Shown here in pieces: positions 9,801 to 18,602 of a stretch of 64,000 bases of DNA. The DNA comes from Hyunsoonleella ulvae. Its GTDB lineage: Bacteria; Bacteroidota; Bacteroidia; Flavobacteriales; Flavobacteriaceae. Location: the NCBI RefSeq assembly GCF_016827605.1, contig NZ_JAEPJQ010000001.1, positions 1,178,001-1,242,000 on the forward strand. Direction: 5' to 3'. Within the stretch, counting starts at the first letter, position 1. Each line of letters starts with the position of its first letter. The notes under the pieces are model-generated. The model did not search any database, had not been told where the DNA came from, and was given only the letters and a program-made list of their open reading frames with translations. The position numbers were made by a program, and so were the translations under genes.

Positions 9801-10268
9801 GGAATAGGTGTTCACAAATCGCCAGAGCTATATGGTGCATTTCCAACAGATCCGTATTCTCATACACCGGCAACAAAAGGAGCACAACAACCAGGAATGA
9901 CTGGCCAAGTTAAAGAAGATATTTTGAGCAGATTTGGTGAGTTAGGTGTTTTTGTAGAGGAAGGTAAAATTACGTTTAACCCAAGGTTGTTACAACCCAA
10001 GGAGTTTTTAAAGTTACCATCCATATTCAGTTTTTCAAATGGCAAAGGCGAGCAACAAGCTATAGAAATGAAGCAGGATACATTAGGTTTTACCTATTGC
10101 CAAGTACCCGTTATTTACAAATTAGACAATAAAGAACAAATACAAGTACAGTTTAATAATAGTAGAGTGGTTGTTTTTGATAAACTACAATTAGACTGGG
10201 CAGCCTCTAAATCCATTTTTGAAAGAAAGGGAGAGGTAAACCAGATTATTGTCTCAATAAAAAAGTAG
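6822..10268 (+). CDS. GH149/GH94-type beta-1,3-glucan phosphorylase
   Basis: A very large (1148 residue) protein without signal peptide, so cytoplasmic. It resembles the GH94/GH149 phosphorylases: a beta-sandwich N-terminal part (YALFPYYTDDKI, WEPFSIRQTGIYKTQTNLYKN) and a long (alpha/alpha)6-barrel region. The motif RPEWNDANNAL carries the probable catalytic acid Asp651, equivalent to the WND motif of cellobiose phosphorylase. The length fits GH149 (about 1100 residues) better than GH94 (about 800). It would phosphorolyse beta-1,3-glucooligosaccharides to glucose 1-phosphate, saving ATP. I start at ATG 6822; in-frame upstream starts (TTG 6750, ATG 6777) add a hydrophobic stretch that does not resemble a signal peptide. 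It lies between the GH16 and GH17 genes, a context known for GH149. Confidence 0.72.
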   Translation: MTVTEPNKVSNETRDIKGELITFNNETYYKISNSDEMRPFFMSIVSDSNHWMFISSNGGLTAGRKNAEYALFPYYTDDKITEMAETTGSKAIFQITKNEKKYLWEPFSIRQTGIYKTQTNLYKNRFGNKIVFEENNLDLEITYRYEWNSSNKFGFVKKSALINTSDVAINVSLLDGLQNILPASVTADLQNSRSNLVDAYKKSELQEAVGLGVYVLSSVIVDKAEPSEALKANIVWSTGLDNPIHLMSSLQLDNFRKGKTVSQEVDIKAEKGAYFIQSKIELTAGTSKDWMFIANVNQSVSDVIQISEIIKKESDLKGLIQNDINLGTKNLIDLTASSDGLQQTDDPLINMRHFSNTLFNIMRGGIFDDGYTIEKSDFLKYIAHANKDVFKEKQSVIDSLNGTFPLREILNLAEKDSNKDFQRLCFEYLPLKFSRRHGDPSRPWNKFSINTRNEMDGSKVLDYEGNWRDIFQNWEALAYSYPEYIEGMIHKFLNATTFEGYNPYRVTKGGFDWEVIEEHDPWSYIGYWGDHQIIYLLKFLEFAEDHYPRLLEKRFNQDVFVYANVPYIIKSYQDTLKNSKDTIDFDHKLDQTIHKRRDVLGADGALLLDKDSNIYRVNFIEKILTTVLSKISNFIPEGGIWLNTQRPEWNDANNALVGNGVSMVTLYYIYRFLNFFEGIVLKAETKSVKVSEELNLFFNRVTETLQNNANILSGTISDKDRKTVLDGLGGAGSNYRATIYKNGFANSKVELSLADISSFIEVTKTYLEHSIDTNKRDDNMYHAYNLMTVENDNEISISHLSEMLEGQVAALSAGYLSPTQALNLLDGLKASALFRDDQYSYILYPDKSLPRFDKKNNIPAHKVAQSALLKQLVADGNRQVVERDVNGGYHFNGNFNNANSLESALKSLDEKYQPLVENDREALLQIFEDIFDHKSFTGRSGTFFGYEGLGSIYWHMVSKLLLAVQENCWMAINNGEDEKIIGRLLDHYYEINAGIGVHKSPELYGAFPTDPYSHTPATKGAQQPGMTGQVKEDILSRFGELGVFVEEGKITFNPRLLQPKEFLKLPSIFSFSNGKGEQQAIEMKQDTLGFTYCQVPVIYKLDNKEQIQVQFNNSRVVVFDKLQLDWAASKSIFERKGEVNQIIVSIKK

Positions 10269-10276
10269 AAAACATA

Positions 10277-11476
10277 TTGAAAGTAAGTAGACAAATAACA
10301 GCAGCCGATATTTTAGGAAACCCTAAGTATTTAGCGATATCCTATGGGGGTTATCGTCACAAAACTAGGGATATTCAGCCTACAATAACAGAACTTAAAG
10401 ACGATATGAAACTATTGTTTGCCATGGGCATAAGAGTTCTAAGGACATATAATGTGCAATTGCAGCAGGTACCAAACTTGTTACGGGCCATAACCGAATT
10501 GAAAAAGGAGAATAGCACTTTTCAGATGTATGTCATGTTAGGTGCTTGGATAGATTGTGCCAATGCTTGGACAGATAAAACACCCAATCATGAGATAGAA
10601 AGTGAGCAAAATGAAGGAGAAATTAAGCGTGCAGTAGCTTTGGCACAACAATATCCTGACATTGTAAAAATTATTGCTGTAGGCAATGAAGCCATGGTAC
10701 ATTGGGCAACAAGCTACTTCGTGAGACCAAAAGTAATTTTAAAATGGGTAAACCATTTACAAGAATTAAAGCAAAAAGGCAGATTACCTAAGGATTTATG
10801 GATTACGAGTTCAGATGATTTTTCGTCTTGGGGCGGTGGCGACAAAGCTTATCATACAGAAGATTTGAATAATTTAATAAGAGCTGTAGATTATATTTCT
10901 ATGCACACCTACCCTATGCATAACTCTCACTATAATCCCGTCTTTTGGTTAGTGCCGGAGGAAGAAATAGAGCTATCTGATAAGCAAAAGATAGAATCTG
11001 CAATGCAACGTGCTTTATCATTTTCTCAAAAACAATACGATGCTGTAGTAAGCTATATGCGGAATCTAGGGATTAATAAACCAGTACATATTGGAGAAAC
11101 AGGTTGGGCTACTCTATCTAATGGGCATTATGGAATAAATGGTTCTAGAGCAACAGATGAATATAAATCAGGAAGATATTATGAGTTGATGCGGAAGTGG
11201 ACTAATAGTGAAGAAATATCGTGTTTCTATTTTGAGGCTTTTGATGAGCCATGGAAAGACGCAGCAAATGCGCAAGGTTCTGAAAATCACTTTGGACTAT
11301 TTACAGTAGACGGAAAAGCAAAATATGCTATATGGGATTTAGTAGATAAAGGAGTTTTTAAAGGTTTAACCAGAAATGGAAACACAATTGCTAAAACCTA
11401 TAAAGGCAGAAAAGAAGATTTACTTAATGAAGTGCTTGTGCCACCACAAAAAGAAAAACTCACTTTAAATTACTGA
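10277..11476 (+). CDS. GH17 beta-1,3-glucanase, cytoplasmic paralogue
   Basis: A GH17-family hydrolase of 399 residues with VGNEAM (acid/base Glu138) and HIGETGWA (nucleophile Glu274). It has no signal peptide or lipobox, unlike its neighbour, and begins straight in the catalytic domain (ITAADILGNPKYLAISYGGYR), so it probably acts on imported oligosaccharides in the cytoplasm, or by transglycosylation. The start is a TTG at 10277; no in-frame ATG precedes the conserved region, and the gene lies 8 bp after the phosphorylase. It is a clear tandem paralogue of the gene at 11479, with which it shares most of its sequence including the C-terminal KGLTRNGNTI-KTY. Confidence 0.88.
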   Translation: MKVSRQITAADILGNPKYLAISYGGYRHKTRDIQPTITELKDDMKLLFAMGIRVLRTYNVQLQQVPNLLRAITELKKENSTFQMYVMLGAWIDCANAWTDKTPNHEIESEQNEGEIKRAVALAQQYPDIVKIIAVGNEAMVHWATSYFVRPKVILKWVNHLQELKQKGRLPKDLWITSSDDFSSWGGGDKAYHTEDLNNLIRAVDYISMHTYPMHNSHYNPVFWLVPEEEIELSDKQKIESAMQRALSFSQKQYDAVVSYMRNLGINKPVHIGETGWATLSNGHYGINGSRATDEYKSGRYYELMRKWTNSEEISCFYFEAFDEPWKDAANAQGSENHFGLFTVDGKAKYAIWDLVDKGVFKGLTRNGNTIAKTYKGRKEDLLNEVLVPPQKEKLTLNY

Positions 11477-11478
11477 TT

Positions 11479-12759
11479 ATGAGAAATATTGTGTTTGTAC
11501 TTATGGTTTGTCTCATGTGTTCTTGTGGTAATGATAAAAGTAAAGATGCTAATCAGGACATGGAAAAGAAACAATTAACAGCTAAAGATATTTTAGGCAA
11601 TAAAGATTACCTAGCCATGTCTTATGGCGGTTACAGATATCCTGATCATAGCATTGAGCCAACACTACAAGAGCTAAAAGAAGACATGTATCTCTTACAT
11701 GCTTTAGGTGTTAGAATGATTAGAACCTATAAAGTACACAAACCACAAGCAGAAAATCTTTTAAAAGCCATTACCGAGATAAAACAAGACAACCCAAATT
11801 TTGAAATGTACGTCATGTTAGGCGCTTGGATTGATTGTAAAAACGCATGGACGGATAAAGCACCAATACATAATGAAGAAAGTGAAGCCAATAAACCGCA
11901 AATGGAAAAAGCCGTAGCATTGGCAAATCAATATCCAGACATTGTAAAAGTGATTGCTGTAGGAAACGAGGCTATGGTAAAATGGGCTGCATCATACTAT
12001 GTAGAACCTTGGGTAATTCTTAAATGGGTTAATTATCTACAAGGTTTAAAGAAAAACGGAGCCTTATCCAAAGACCTATGGATAACTAGCTCAGATAATT
12101 TTGCGTCTTGGGGAGGTGGTGGTAAAGAGTACCATGTAGAGGATTTAAACAAGTTGATAAAAGCAGTAGATTTTTTATCAGTACACACCTACCCTATGCA
12201 CGATACACATTACCAGCCAGAATTTTGGTTAAATCAAGAAGGTTTGGAAGACAAAACTGATATAGAAAAAATAGAAATATCTATGCTAAGAGCCAAATCC
12301 TATGCTATGATGCAAACTGATAATGTAAAGAAGTATATGGAAAGCATTGGCGTAAATAAGCCTATTCATATTGGAGAAACAGGTTGGGCGAGTTTTTCAT
12401 CAGGACATTATGGTACCACGGGCTCAAAGGCTTGTGACGAATATAAAGAAGCCTTGTACTATAAGCATATGAGAGATTGGACTAATGAAGCAGGAATGTC
12501 GTGTTTTTATTTTGAAGGTTTTGATGAGCCTTGGAAAGGCGGCGATAACCCTGGAAATTCTGAAAAGCATTTTGGGTTATTCACTGTAGATGGGAAAGCA
12601 AAATATGTGCTTTGGGATGCCGTAGACAAAGGCACATTTAAAGGATTAACCAGAAATGGAAATACCATAACTAAGACATATCAAGGCAATAAAGAGGCCT
12701 TAATGAAAGACGTAGAAGTGCCTCCCACCGCAGAAGAATGGTATGCTAATCAACATTAG
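11479..12759 (+). CDS. GH17 beta-1,3-glucanase lipoprotein
   Basis: Second member of the tandem GH17 pair, 426 residues. It has a lipobox LMCSC with lipidated Cys16, so it is periplasmic or at the surface. Catalytic residues are VGNEAM Glu164 and HIGETGWA Glu300. It starts 2 bp after the stop of its paralogue, so translation is probably coupled. Strong similarity over the whole catalytic domain shows duplication followed by different targeting: one copy exported, one retained. Expected to act on beta-1,3-glucan or laminarin oligosaccharides; the precise mode (endo, exo or transglycosylation) is not visible. Confidence 0.9.
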   Translation: MRNIVFVLMVCLMCSCGNDKSKDANQDMEKKQLTAKDILGNKDYLAMSYGGYRYPDHSIEPTLQELKEDMYLLHALGVRMIRTYKVHKPQAENLLKAITEIKQDNPNFEMYVMLGAWIDCKNAWTDKAPIHNEESEANKPQMEKAVALANQYPDIVKVIAVGNEAMVKWAASYYVEPWVILKWVNYLQGLKKNGALSKDLWITSSDNFASWGGGGKEYHVEDLNKLIKAVDFLSVHTYPMHDTHYQPEFWLNQEGLEDKTDIEKIEISMLRAKSYAMMQTDNVKKYMESIGVNKPIHIGETGWASFSSGHYGTTGSKACDEYKEALYYKHMRDWTNEAGMSCFYFEGFDEPWKGGDNPGNSEKHFGLFTVDGKAKYVLWDAVDKGTFKGLTRNGNTITKTYQGNKEALMKDVEVPPTAEEWYANQH

Positions 12760-12785
12760 CAAAAGCAGGCACGAATAAAATATTA

Positions 12786-14283
12786 ATGAAAGGAATAAAA
12801 TACATAGCGATATACTTAACAGCTCTTATCATGGTAAGTTGTAACACTAAGAAAAAAGCACTAGTAGTTGAGGTTTATGAGACCTCAGAGGCAGGCAATA
12901 AACTGTCTAGGCTTACAGAGTTTGTAAAAGCAGATATTGAAGTAAGTATTCAGCTAAAGCCTGAACAAACCCTTCAAACCATAACAGGATTTGGAGGCGC
13001 ATTTACAGAGTCGTCAGCATACCTTCTAAATCAAATAAGCAAAGCAAATCGTAAGAAGATTATTGAAGCATATTTTGGTAAAGCAGGTGCAAATTACTCT
13101 TTAACACGAACCCATATGAATTCCTGTGATTTTTCTTTGAGGCAATATTCTTATTCACCAGTTGAAGGCGATAAAAGTCTTAAGCATTTTACCATTGAAG
13201 AAGATAAAGATGATTTAATACCATTTATAAAAGATGCTATGGCAGCATCAACAGATGGATTTAAAATTTTTGGTTCTCCTTGGACAGCGGCACCTTGGAT
13301 GAAAAACAATAACAAATGGGTAGGAGGAAAACTACTTCCTGAATATTATGATACTTGGGCATTATTTTTTTCAAAATATGTAGATGCCTACAAAGCTGAA
13401 GGTATTGACATTTGGGGTTTTACGGTAGAAAATGAACCGTTGGGAAATGGTAATAACTGGGAAAGTATGCACTATACACCCGATGAGATGACCAATTTTG
13501 TGCAGAACCATTTAGGCCCTAAACTAGAAGCCAACGGTAAGGGGCATTTAAAAATATTAGGATATGATCAAAACAGGGAGCATTTAAAAGAATGGATAGA
13601 TTCTCAATTTAAAAATAGCGACACGTCTAAGTATGTTTGATGGAACTGCCATTCATTGGTACGCTAGTACTTTTGAAGTTTTTCCAGAAGAACTACAATA
13701 CGCTCACGATAAGGCACCAGAAAAACTTTTAATTCAATCTGAAGCATGTGTAGATGCAGAAGTTCCTGTGTGGAAAGACGATGTATGGTATTGGAAAAAA
13801 GAAGCAACAGATTGGGGCTGGGATTGGGCTCCAGAAAAAGATAAACACTTACACCCTAAATATGCGCCAGTAACTCGTTACGCCAGAGATATTATTGGTT
13901 GTTTAAATAATTGGGTAAATGGATGGGTAGACTGGAATATGGTATTAGATACCAATGGTGGACCAAATTGGTTTAAAAACTGGTGTATTGCTCCAGTAAT
14001 TGTTAACCCTGAAATTGATGAAGTGTACTTCACTCCTATTTACCATACCATGGCACATTTCAGTAAATATATCAGGCCGGGAGCTAAAGTTATCGATTTA
14101 AAAAACTCTGATAATGAATTAATGGCTACCGCAGCAAAAAACATAGATGGCTCAATAGCTGTTGTGCTTTTCAATGAATTTAAAACCCCAAAAACGATCA
14201 AACTACACTTAAATAAAAACCATGTGGAATTTTCAATAGATGCGCAAGCCATACAAACTATTGTCATTCCAAGTACTAACTAA
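12786..14283 (+). pseudogene. GH30 beta-glucosidase lipoprotein, broken by a +1 frameshift
   Basis: Two adjacent frames make up one GH30 glucosylceramidase-like enzyme. The 5' part (12786-13640) has lipobox IMVSC (Cys19), the GH30 opening TITGFGGAFTESSAY and acid/base motif FTVENEP (Glu217). The 3' part (13633-14283) holds nucleophile motif QSEAC (its residue 37), the rest of the barrel and the C-terminal beta domain. The protein reads through perfectly if one T of the TTT at 13636-13638 is removed (KYV then DGTAIHWY). As given, the first frame stops four bases after the extra base, so the catalytic pair is split and neither part should be active. No slippery heptamer is seen at the site, so a genuine mutation or a sequencing error is more likely than programmed frameshifting. 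In the laminarin locus GH30 would release glucose, likely from beta-1,6 branches. Confidence 0.88.
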
Positions 14284-14295
14284 AAAAATAGAATT

Positions 14296-15858
14296 ATGTC
14301 AAAAGTTAAAACCGCAGCAAAAGATAAAGTGCCATTGGGGCAGAAAGCAGCCTTTGGAGCAGGCCATTTTGTGCTTAATTTATTGCCAGGAGCATTAGGT
14401 TTTTTTATGTTCTTTTTACTTACCGCATTTGGAATGGATCCACTTTATGCAGGTATTCTGGGAGCATTACCAAGACTTTTTGACGCGTTATCAGACCCTA
14501 TTATGGGCTTTATATCTGATAACACAAAATCGAAATGGGGACGACGAAGACCCTACATTTTTATTGGTGCTATTTTAAGTGGTATATTATTTGCCATGTC
14601 ATGGCAAATGTCTCCAGAAAATTCTCAAATGTATAATTTCTGGTATTTTCTCATACTCTCTATATTGTTTTTAGCCGGTAATACAATGTACGCAACACCT
14701 TTAGTTGGATTAGGCTACGAAATGACATCAGACTATAATGAGCGTACTAGATTAATGGCGTTTTCTAATACCATGGGACAAATAGCGTGGATGATTGTAC
14801 CATGGTTCTGGGTAATTATTGCAGACCCACAAGTATACGAAACACAAGCTATAGGCGTGAGACATTTGTCTATTATCGTTGGTTGTGCCTGTATTGTTTT
14901 AGGGGTTTTGCCTGCAATTTTTTGTAGAGGGATAGATTCTGCAAATATGGAAAACAGAAAAGAAATAAGCTTTAAGTCTTTAGCATCAAACCTTAAAGAA
15001 TTATGGCAAGGCATTTTGCAAGTATCAAAAAACAAACCATTTATGAAACTTTGTGGTGCAACATTTTTAGTATTTAATGGGTTTCAAATGGTAGCTGCAT
15101 TTAGTGTATATATTATTGTGTTTTACATGTACAATGGTAGTTATGCTGCTGCGGGAACTTGGCCTGCATGGTTTTCAACAATTACAGCACTAATTACAGC
15201 ATTTGCAGTAATTCCTATAATATCAGCAATGGCGAATAAATGGGGAAAACGTAAGGCATTCATCATTTCTACTGTCATTTCAATTGTTGGTTATATTTTA
15301 AAATGGTGGGGTTTTGACAATGGTTTAAATGAAGCATTCAACAAAACTGGTTTTGGTCAGTCATTAAATACAGGTGTTGCATCATTATTTGATAGTATAA
15401 ACCCATTTTTAGAAAGCGTAGGGATGTCTTGGTTTAGTATAGATACAAGTCAAGGCTCACCTTGGTTAATTTTTATGCCTATCCCTTTTATAGCTTTTGG
15501 ATTAGGTGGATTATTTACTTTAATGATGAGCATGACGGCTGATGTTTGCGATTTAGACGAACTAAAAAATGGTATGCCGCGTAAAGAAGGAACTTTTGGT
15601 GCCATCTACTGGTGGATGGTTAAAATTGGCCAGTCAATTGCTTTGTTTTTAGGAGGCTTGGTTTTAAAGTTAGTTGGTTTTATATCTGATGCTGAAACCC
15701 AATCTGCTGAAACGATGTATAGTCTTAGAATAGCAGATATTATAATACCTTCATTAACAGCTGCAATAGCAATATGGGTAATGTGGAAATACAGTTTAAC
15801 CGAAAAACGAGCAAGAGAGATTAAAGAGGTATTAATAGAAAGAAGAGGCGAATTATAA
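14296..15858 (+). CDS. GPH-family (MFS) sugar:cation symporter
   Basis: A 520-residue inner-membrane transporter of the glycoside-pentoside-hexuronide family: about 12 hydrophobic segments, start LGQKAAFGAGHFVLNLLPGALGFF, and the GPH motif region DALSDPIMGFISDNTKSKWGRRRPYI. It is somewhat longer than the usual 450-480 residues because of an insertion at about 350-385. It lies 12 bp after the GH30 gene and just before a GH17 gene. By context it would import glucose or short beta-glucooligosaccharides to the cytoplasmic phosphorylase and GH17 enzymes. Substrate not proven. Confidence 0.88.
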   Translation: MSKVKTAAKDKVPLGQKAAFGAGHFVLNLLPGALGFFMFFLLTAFGMDPLYAGILGALPRLFDALSDPIMGFISDNTKSKWGRRRPYIFIGAILSGILFAMSWQMSPENSQMYNFWYFLILSILFLAGNTMYATPLVGLGYEMTSDYNERTRLMAFSNTMGQIAWMIVPWFWVIIADPQVYETQAIGVRHLSIIVGCACIVLGVLPAIFCRGIDSANMENRKEISFKSLASNLKELWQGILQVSKNKPFMKLCGATFLVFNGFQMVAAFSVYIIVFYMYNGSYAAAGTWPAWFSTITALITAFAVIPIISAMANKWGKRKAFIISTVISIVGYILKWWGFDNGLNEAFNKTGFGQSLNTGVASLFDSINPFLESVGMSWFSIDTSQGSPWLIFMPIPFIAFGLGGLFTLMMSMTADVCDLDELKNGMPRKEGTFGAIYWWMVKIGQSIALFLGGLVLKLVGFISDAETQSAETMYSLRIADIIIPSLTAAIAIWVMWKYSLTEKRAREIKEVLIERRGEL

Positions 15859-15870
15859 AATTACAAAACT

Positions 15871-16791
15871 ATGTCATCATACAGATCAGATAGAATCATG
15901 TCGTTATCAGGACTTGATCTAGATAACAAGACACCCAAAGGATTACAAAACATTTTCAAGAGAGTATTAAAATCAAGAATGCATGGTATAGGATTTAGTC
16001 CTTATGAAGAAGGTCAAGAACCAGGAGATCAGCTTTCAGAAAAACAAATTAGAAGACGATTAAAGGTAATAAAGCCTTACTCTAAGTGGGTAAGATCTTT
16101 TTCTTGTACAGAAGGTAACGAACTTATACCTCGAATTGCTAAAGAAATGGGCATGAAAACCATGGTAGGTGCTTGGTTAGGTAATGATATGAGCATCAAT
16201 AACAAAGAAATTGAAGGCCTTAAACAATTAGCAACCGAAGGCGTTGTAGACATAGCTGCCGTAGGAAATGAAGTAATGTATAGAGGCGATTTAACCGAAG
16301 AGGAATTATTAAAGTTTATTTACGATGTAAAAACTGAAATAACTGACATTCCTGTGGGTTATGTGGATGCATATTATGAGTTTACTCTAAGACCTCGTAT
16401 TACAGAAGCCTGTGATATTATTTTGGCAAATTGTTATCCCTATTGGGAAGGTTGTAGTATTGAATATTCTTTAATCTACATGAAGGATATGTATAACAAG
16501 GCAGTTAAAGCAGGCAATGGCAAAAAGGTTATAATTTCCGAAACAGGATGGCCTAGCGAAGGTGAAGGCTTAAACGGAGCATTCCCATCAAAAGAAAACG
16601 CCATGAAGTATTTTATTAATACACAGTTATGGGCTCAAGAAGAAGGCATAGATGTCTTTTACTTTTCTTCATTTGATGAGTCTTGGAAGGTTGGCGCAGA
16701 AGGCGATGTTGGTGCCTATTGGGGGATTTGGGACAAGAATGAGAAACCCAAGTTTTACTCCAACACCTTTGCATTAATACAAAAAAAATAA
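15871..16791 (+). CDS. Divergent GH17-type glycosidase, cytoplasmic
   Basis: A 306-residue GH17-family protein with AAVGNEVM (acid/base Glu134) and ISETGWPSEG (nucleophile Glu224); the SETGWP form is the classic GH17 motif and differs from the GETGWA of the tandem pair. No signal peptide is present, and the protein opens with charged residues and GIGFSPYEEGQEPG, typical of the short bacterial and fungal-like GH17 branch. Probably an exo-acting or transglycosylating beta-1,3-glucosidase on imported oligosaccharides. It is the last gene of the run, 12 bp after the transporter. Confidence 0.85.
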   Translation: MSSYRSDRIMSLSGLDLDNKTPKGLQNIFKRVLKSRMHGIGFSPYEEGQEPGDQLSEKQIRRRLKVIKPYSKWVRSFSCTEGNELIPRIAKEMGMKTMVGAWLGNDMSINNKEIEGLKQLATEGVVDIAAVGNEVMYRGDLTEEELLKFIYDVKTEITDIPVGYVDAYYEFTLRPRITEACDIILANCYPYWEGCSIEYSLIYMKDMYNKAVKAGNGKKVIISETGWPSEGEGLNGAFPSKENAMKYFINTQLWAQEEGIDVFYFSSFDESWKVGAEGDVGAYWGIWDKNEKPKFYSNTFALIQKK

Positions 16792-17150
16792 CTAGGAATT
16801 GATCGCTCAAAAAGGTACTTATCTACATTTTACCAATACATTAAAAGCGTATAACTAATATGGTTTTGTAATTAGCTTTAAATCAGAACAATATAAGCCT
16901 TAAAAACACCACAACATTACCACAACATTACAGATAAGAGTTAAAATTAAGCTTCTTTTTTGTTTGAAGTAAAACCTCTTAAGATCCCTCTGTAGACAAG
17001 GGTTTTTTGAAATATCCTCAATTAAATATAATTTTTTTTGAAATGTATGTTTTTTGTAGGGGTTCATTTTGTCAATATATCAACAATCCAGACTTAAATT
17101 TGAAAGACAACAATTAAACTAATTCGATTAATATTAATTTAAAATTACTT
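16792..17150. other. 359-bp intergenic region ahead of the secreted binding protein
   Basis: No gene seen. It holds two tandem copies of an 11-mer (16908-16929) and a weak hairpin CCCT/AGGG followed by six T (16986-17008) that could end the glucanase operon. AT-rich DNA with the sequence TTTTGTCAATATATC then leads into the next gene. I could not assign a convincing TTG/TAnnTTTG promoter pair. Confidence 0.5.
16908..16929. repeat. Tandem 11-bp repeat ACCACAACATT x2
   Basis: Two exact, adjacent copies of ACCACAACATT at 16908-16918 and 16919-16929. Its place about 220 bp upstream of a regulated surface-protein gene allows an operator role, but this is not shown. Confidence 0.6.
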
Positions 17151-18506
17151 ATGATGAAAAAAATTACTTTTTTACTTTCTTTTTTACTGGTTTCATTTGG
17201 ATATTCCCAAAGCTTACCAATAGATTTTGATGATGCCCTCGATGCAAATTTTGTAGGCGGAGGCGGCTCTGCTTTTAGTGTTATAGATAACAGTGGAGAT
17301 ATGGTTGGTCAGATAGTTGGCGGAACGGATCAATTCAATAGTAGAATAGATTTAGCGTTAGACACTTATATTGACATGACAACTTCAAATAAAACGTTTA
17401 CGTTTGATTTCTACACTTCAGAAGCAGTTGTAATGACAGGTTTATTTCAACTAGGCGCTAAACAACCAGGTGGAGTTGATACATTTCCAATCGAAATGCA
17501 ATTTACTACAGATGGCAATATTGGTTGGCAAACAATTACATTAGACTTTAATGGCGCTACAAACGGTTTTCCAAATCAGGGTGCTGCAGTAGAATACGGG
17601 CAGTATGCTCAAATTTCAGTTTTCACGAACTTTGGTGATACTGGTACATCAACTTACTGGGTAGATGATATTGCAGGTGCTGCAAATGGCATGGCTGTTC
17701 CTCAAACACCTGAGCCAACTGATGCCCCTCCTACTCCTCCAGCCCGATCTGCGGCGAATGTTATCTCTTTATACGGTGATGCATATGGTACTGCGCTTGG
17801 TTTAAACAATGTGCCTTGGGATGATCCAACTTCATTTACAGAAGAAGAAGTTGCTGGAAATAATGTTTTGAAGCTAAGTTTAGGAACATTTATGGGTTCA
17901 AGTTTAGGTTCGGTAGCTGATGCTAGTGGAATGACTCACTTTCATATGGATTTTTGGGTTGCAGATGATTTTTTAGGAGGACAAGTTTTTAATCCTAAAT
18001 TATCTAATCACGCAGCTGGAGCAGGAGAAACAAATGCAATATCATCAACAATTGCACTTCCTGGAGATGGTACCCAGAACCAAACATGGGTTTCTTATGA
18101 TGTAGAAATTGAGACAATGATGGTAGACGAAGATGGAGATAATAATAATGCTCCTTATGAACGAGCAAACATCACTGAGTTTTTAATCACTACAGCTGGT
18201 CTTATTGGAACGGCATACTTAGATAATGTTTATCTTCATAACAATACAGTACTAAGCACAGATGATTTCTCTAAATCATCTTTTAAAGCCTACCCTAACC
18301 CAACACAAGATATTTGGACTGTGAAAGGACAAAACACTCAAATAGAAACTATAAGGGTGTATGATGTGCTAGGAAAGCAAGTATTAGCATTAATACCAAA
18401 CAGTAGTGAAGCTATAATAAGTAGCTCTGGCTTAAAGTCAGGCATTTATTTTGCTCAAATAGAAACACTATCTGGAATAGATAATATTAGGTTGATTAAG
18501 CAATAA
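17151..18506 (+). CDS. T9SS-secreted glucan-binding protein
   Basis: A 451-residue protein with signal peptide (cleavage after GYSQ, residue 20), a first beta-sandwich domain (about 22-180, ending TYWVDDIAG) and a Pro-rich linker (VPQTPEPTDAPPTPPA). A second binding-like domain follows (about 203-365, starting NVISLYGDAYG), then a C-terminal type IX secretion sorting domain (about 378-451: FKAYPNPTQDIWTVKG, IRVYDVLGKQV, SGIYFAQIET). The second domain is related to the last domain of the lipoprotein at 4430-5863. No catalytic motif is seen, so it is probably a carbohydrate-binding protein exported through the outer membrane and attached to the surface. Its own upstream region suggests separate transcription from the glucanase operon. 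Confidence 0.85.
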   Translation: MMKKITFLLSFLLVSFGYSQSLPIDFDDALDANFVGGGGSAFSVIDNSGDMVGQIVGGTDQFNSRIDLALDTYIDMTTSNKTFTFDFYTSEAVVMTGLFQLGAKQPGGVDTFPIEMQFTTDGNIGWQTITLDFNGATNGFPNQGAAVEYGQYAQISVFTNFGDTGTSTYWVDDIAGAANGMAVPQTPEPTDAPPTPPARSAANVISLYGDAYGTALGLNNVPWDDPTSFTEEEVAGNNVLKLSLGTFMGSSLGSVADASGMTHFHMDFWVADDFLGGQVFNPKLSNHAAGAGETNAISSTIALPGDGTQNQTWVSYDVEIETMMVDEDGDNNNAPYERANITEFLITTAGLIGTAYLDNVYLHNNTVLSTDDFSKSSFKAYPNPTQDIWTVKGQNTQIETIRVYDVLGKQVLALIPNSSEAIISSSGLKSGIYFAQIETLSGIDNIRLIKQ

Positions 18507-18525
18507 TTACCAAGTTTAGTTGATT

Positions 18526-18557
18526 AAAGGTGCTTTTATTTTAAAGCACCTTTTTTT
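18526..18557 (+). terminator. Strong Rho-independent terminator
   Basis: Perfect 11-bp stem AAAGGTGCTTT (18526-18536) and AAAGCACCTTT (18543-18553) with a 6-nt loop, followed by more T. It lies 20 bp after the stop of the T9SS protein and marks the end of the glucan locus. Confidence 0.9.
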
Positions 18558-18602
18558 GTTTATGCATTTATTTCTTTACTTTGTTTAAAGAATAATCTTT
18601 AG

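Noticed and set aside
13633-14283. Separate gene for the second half of GH30
   Set aside because: It starts mid-domain, lacks a signal peptide and continues the first half exactly after removal of one T.
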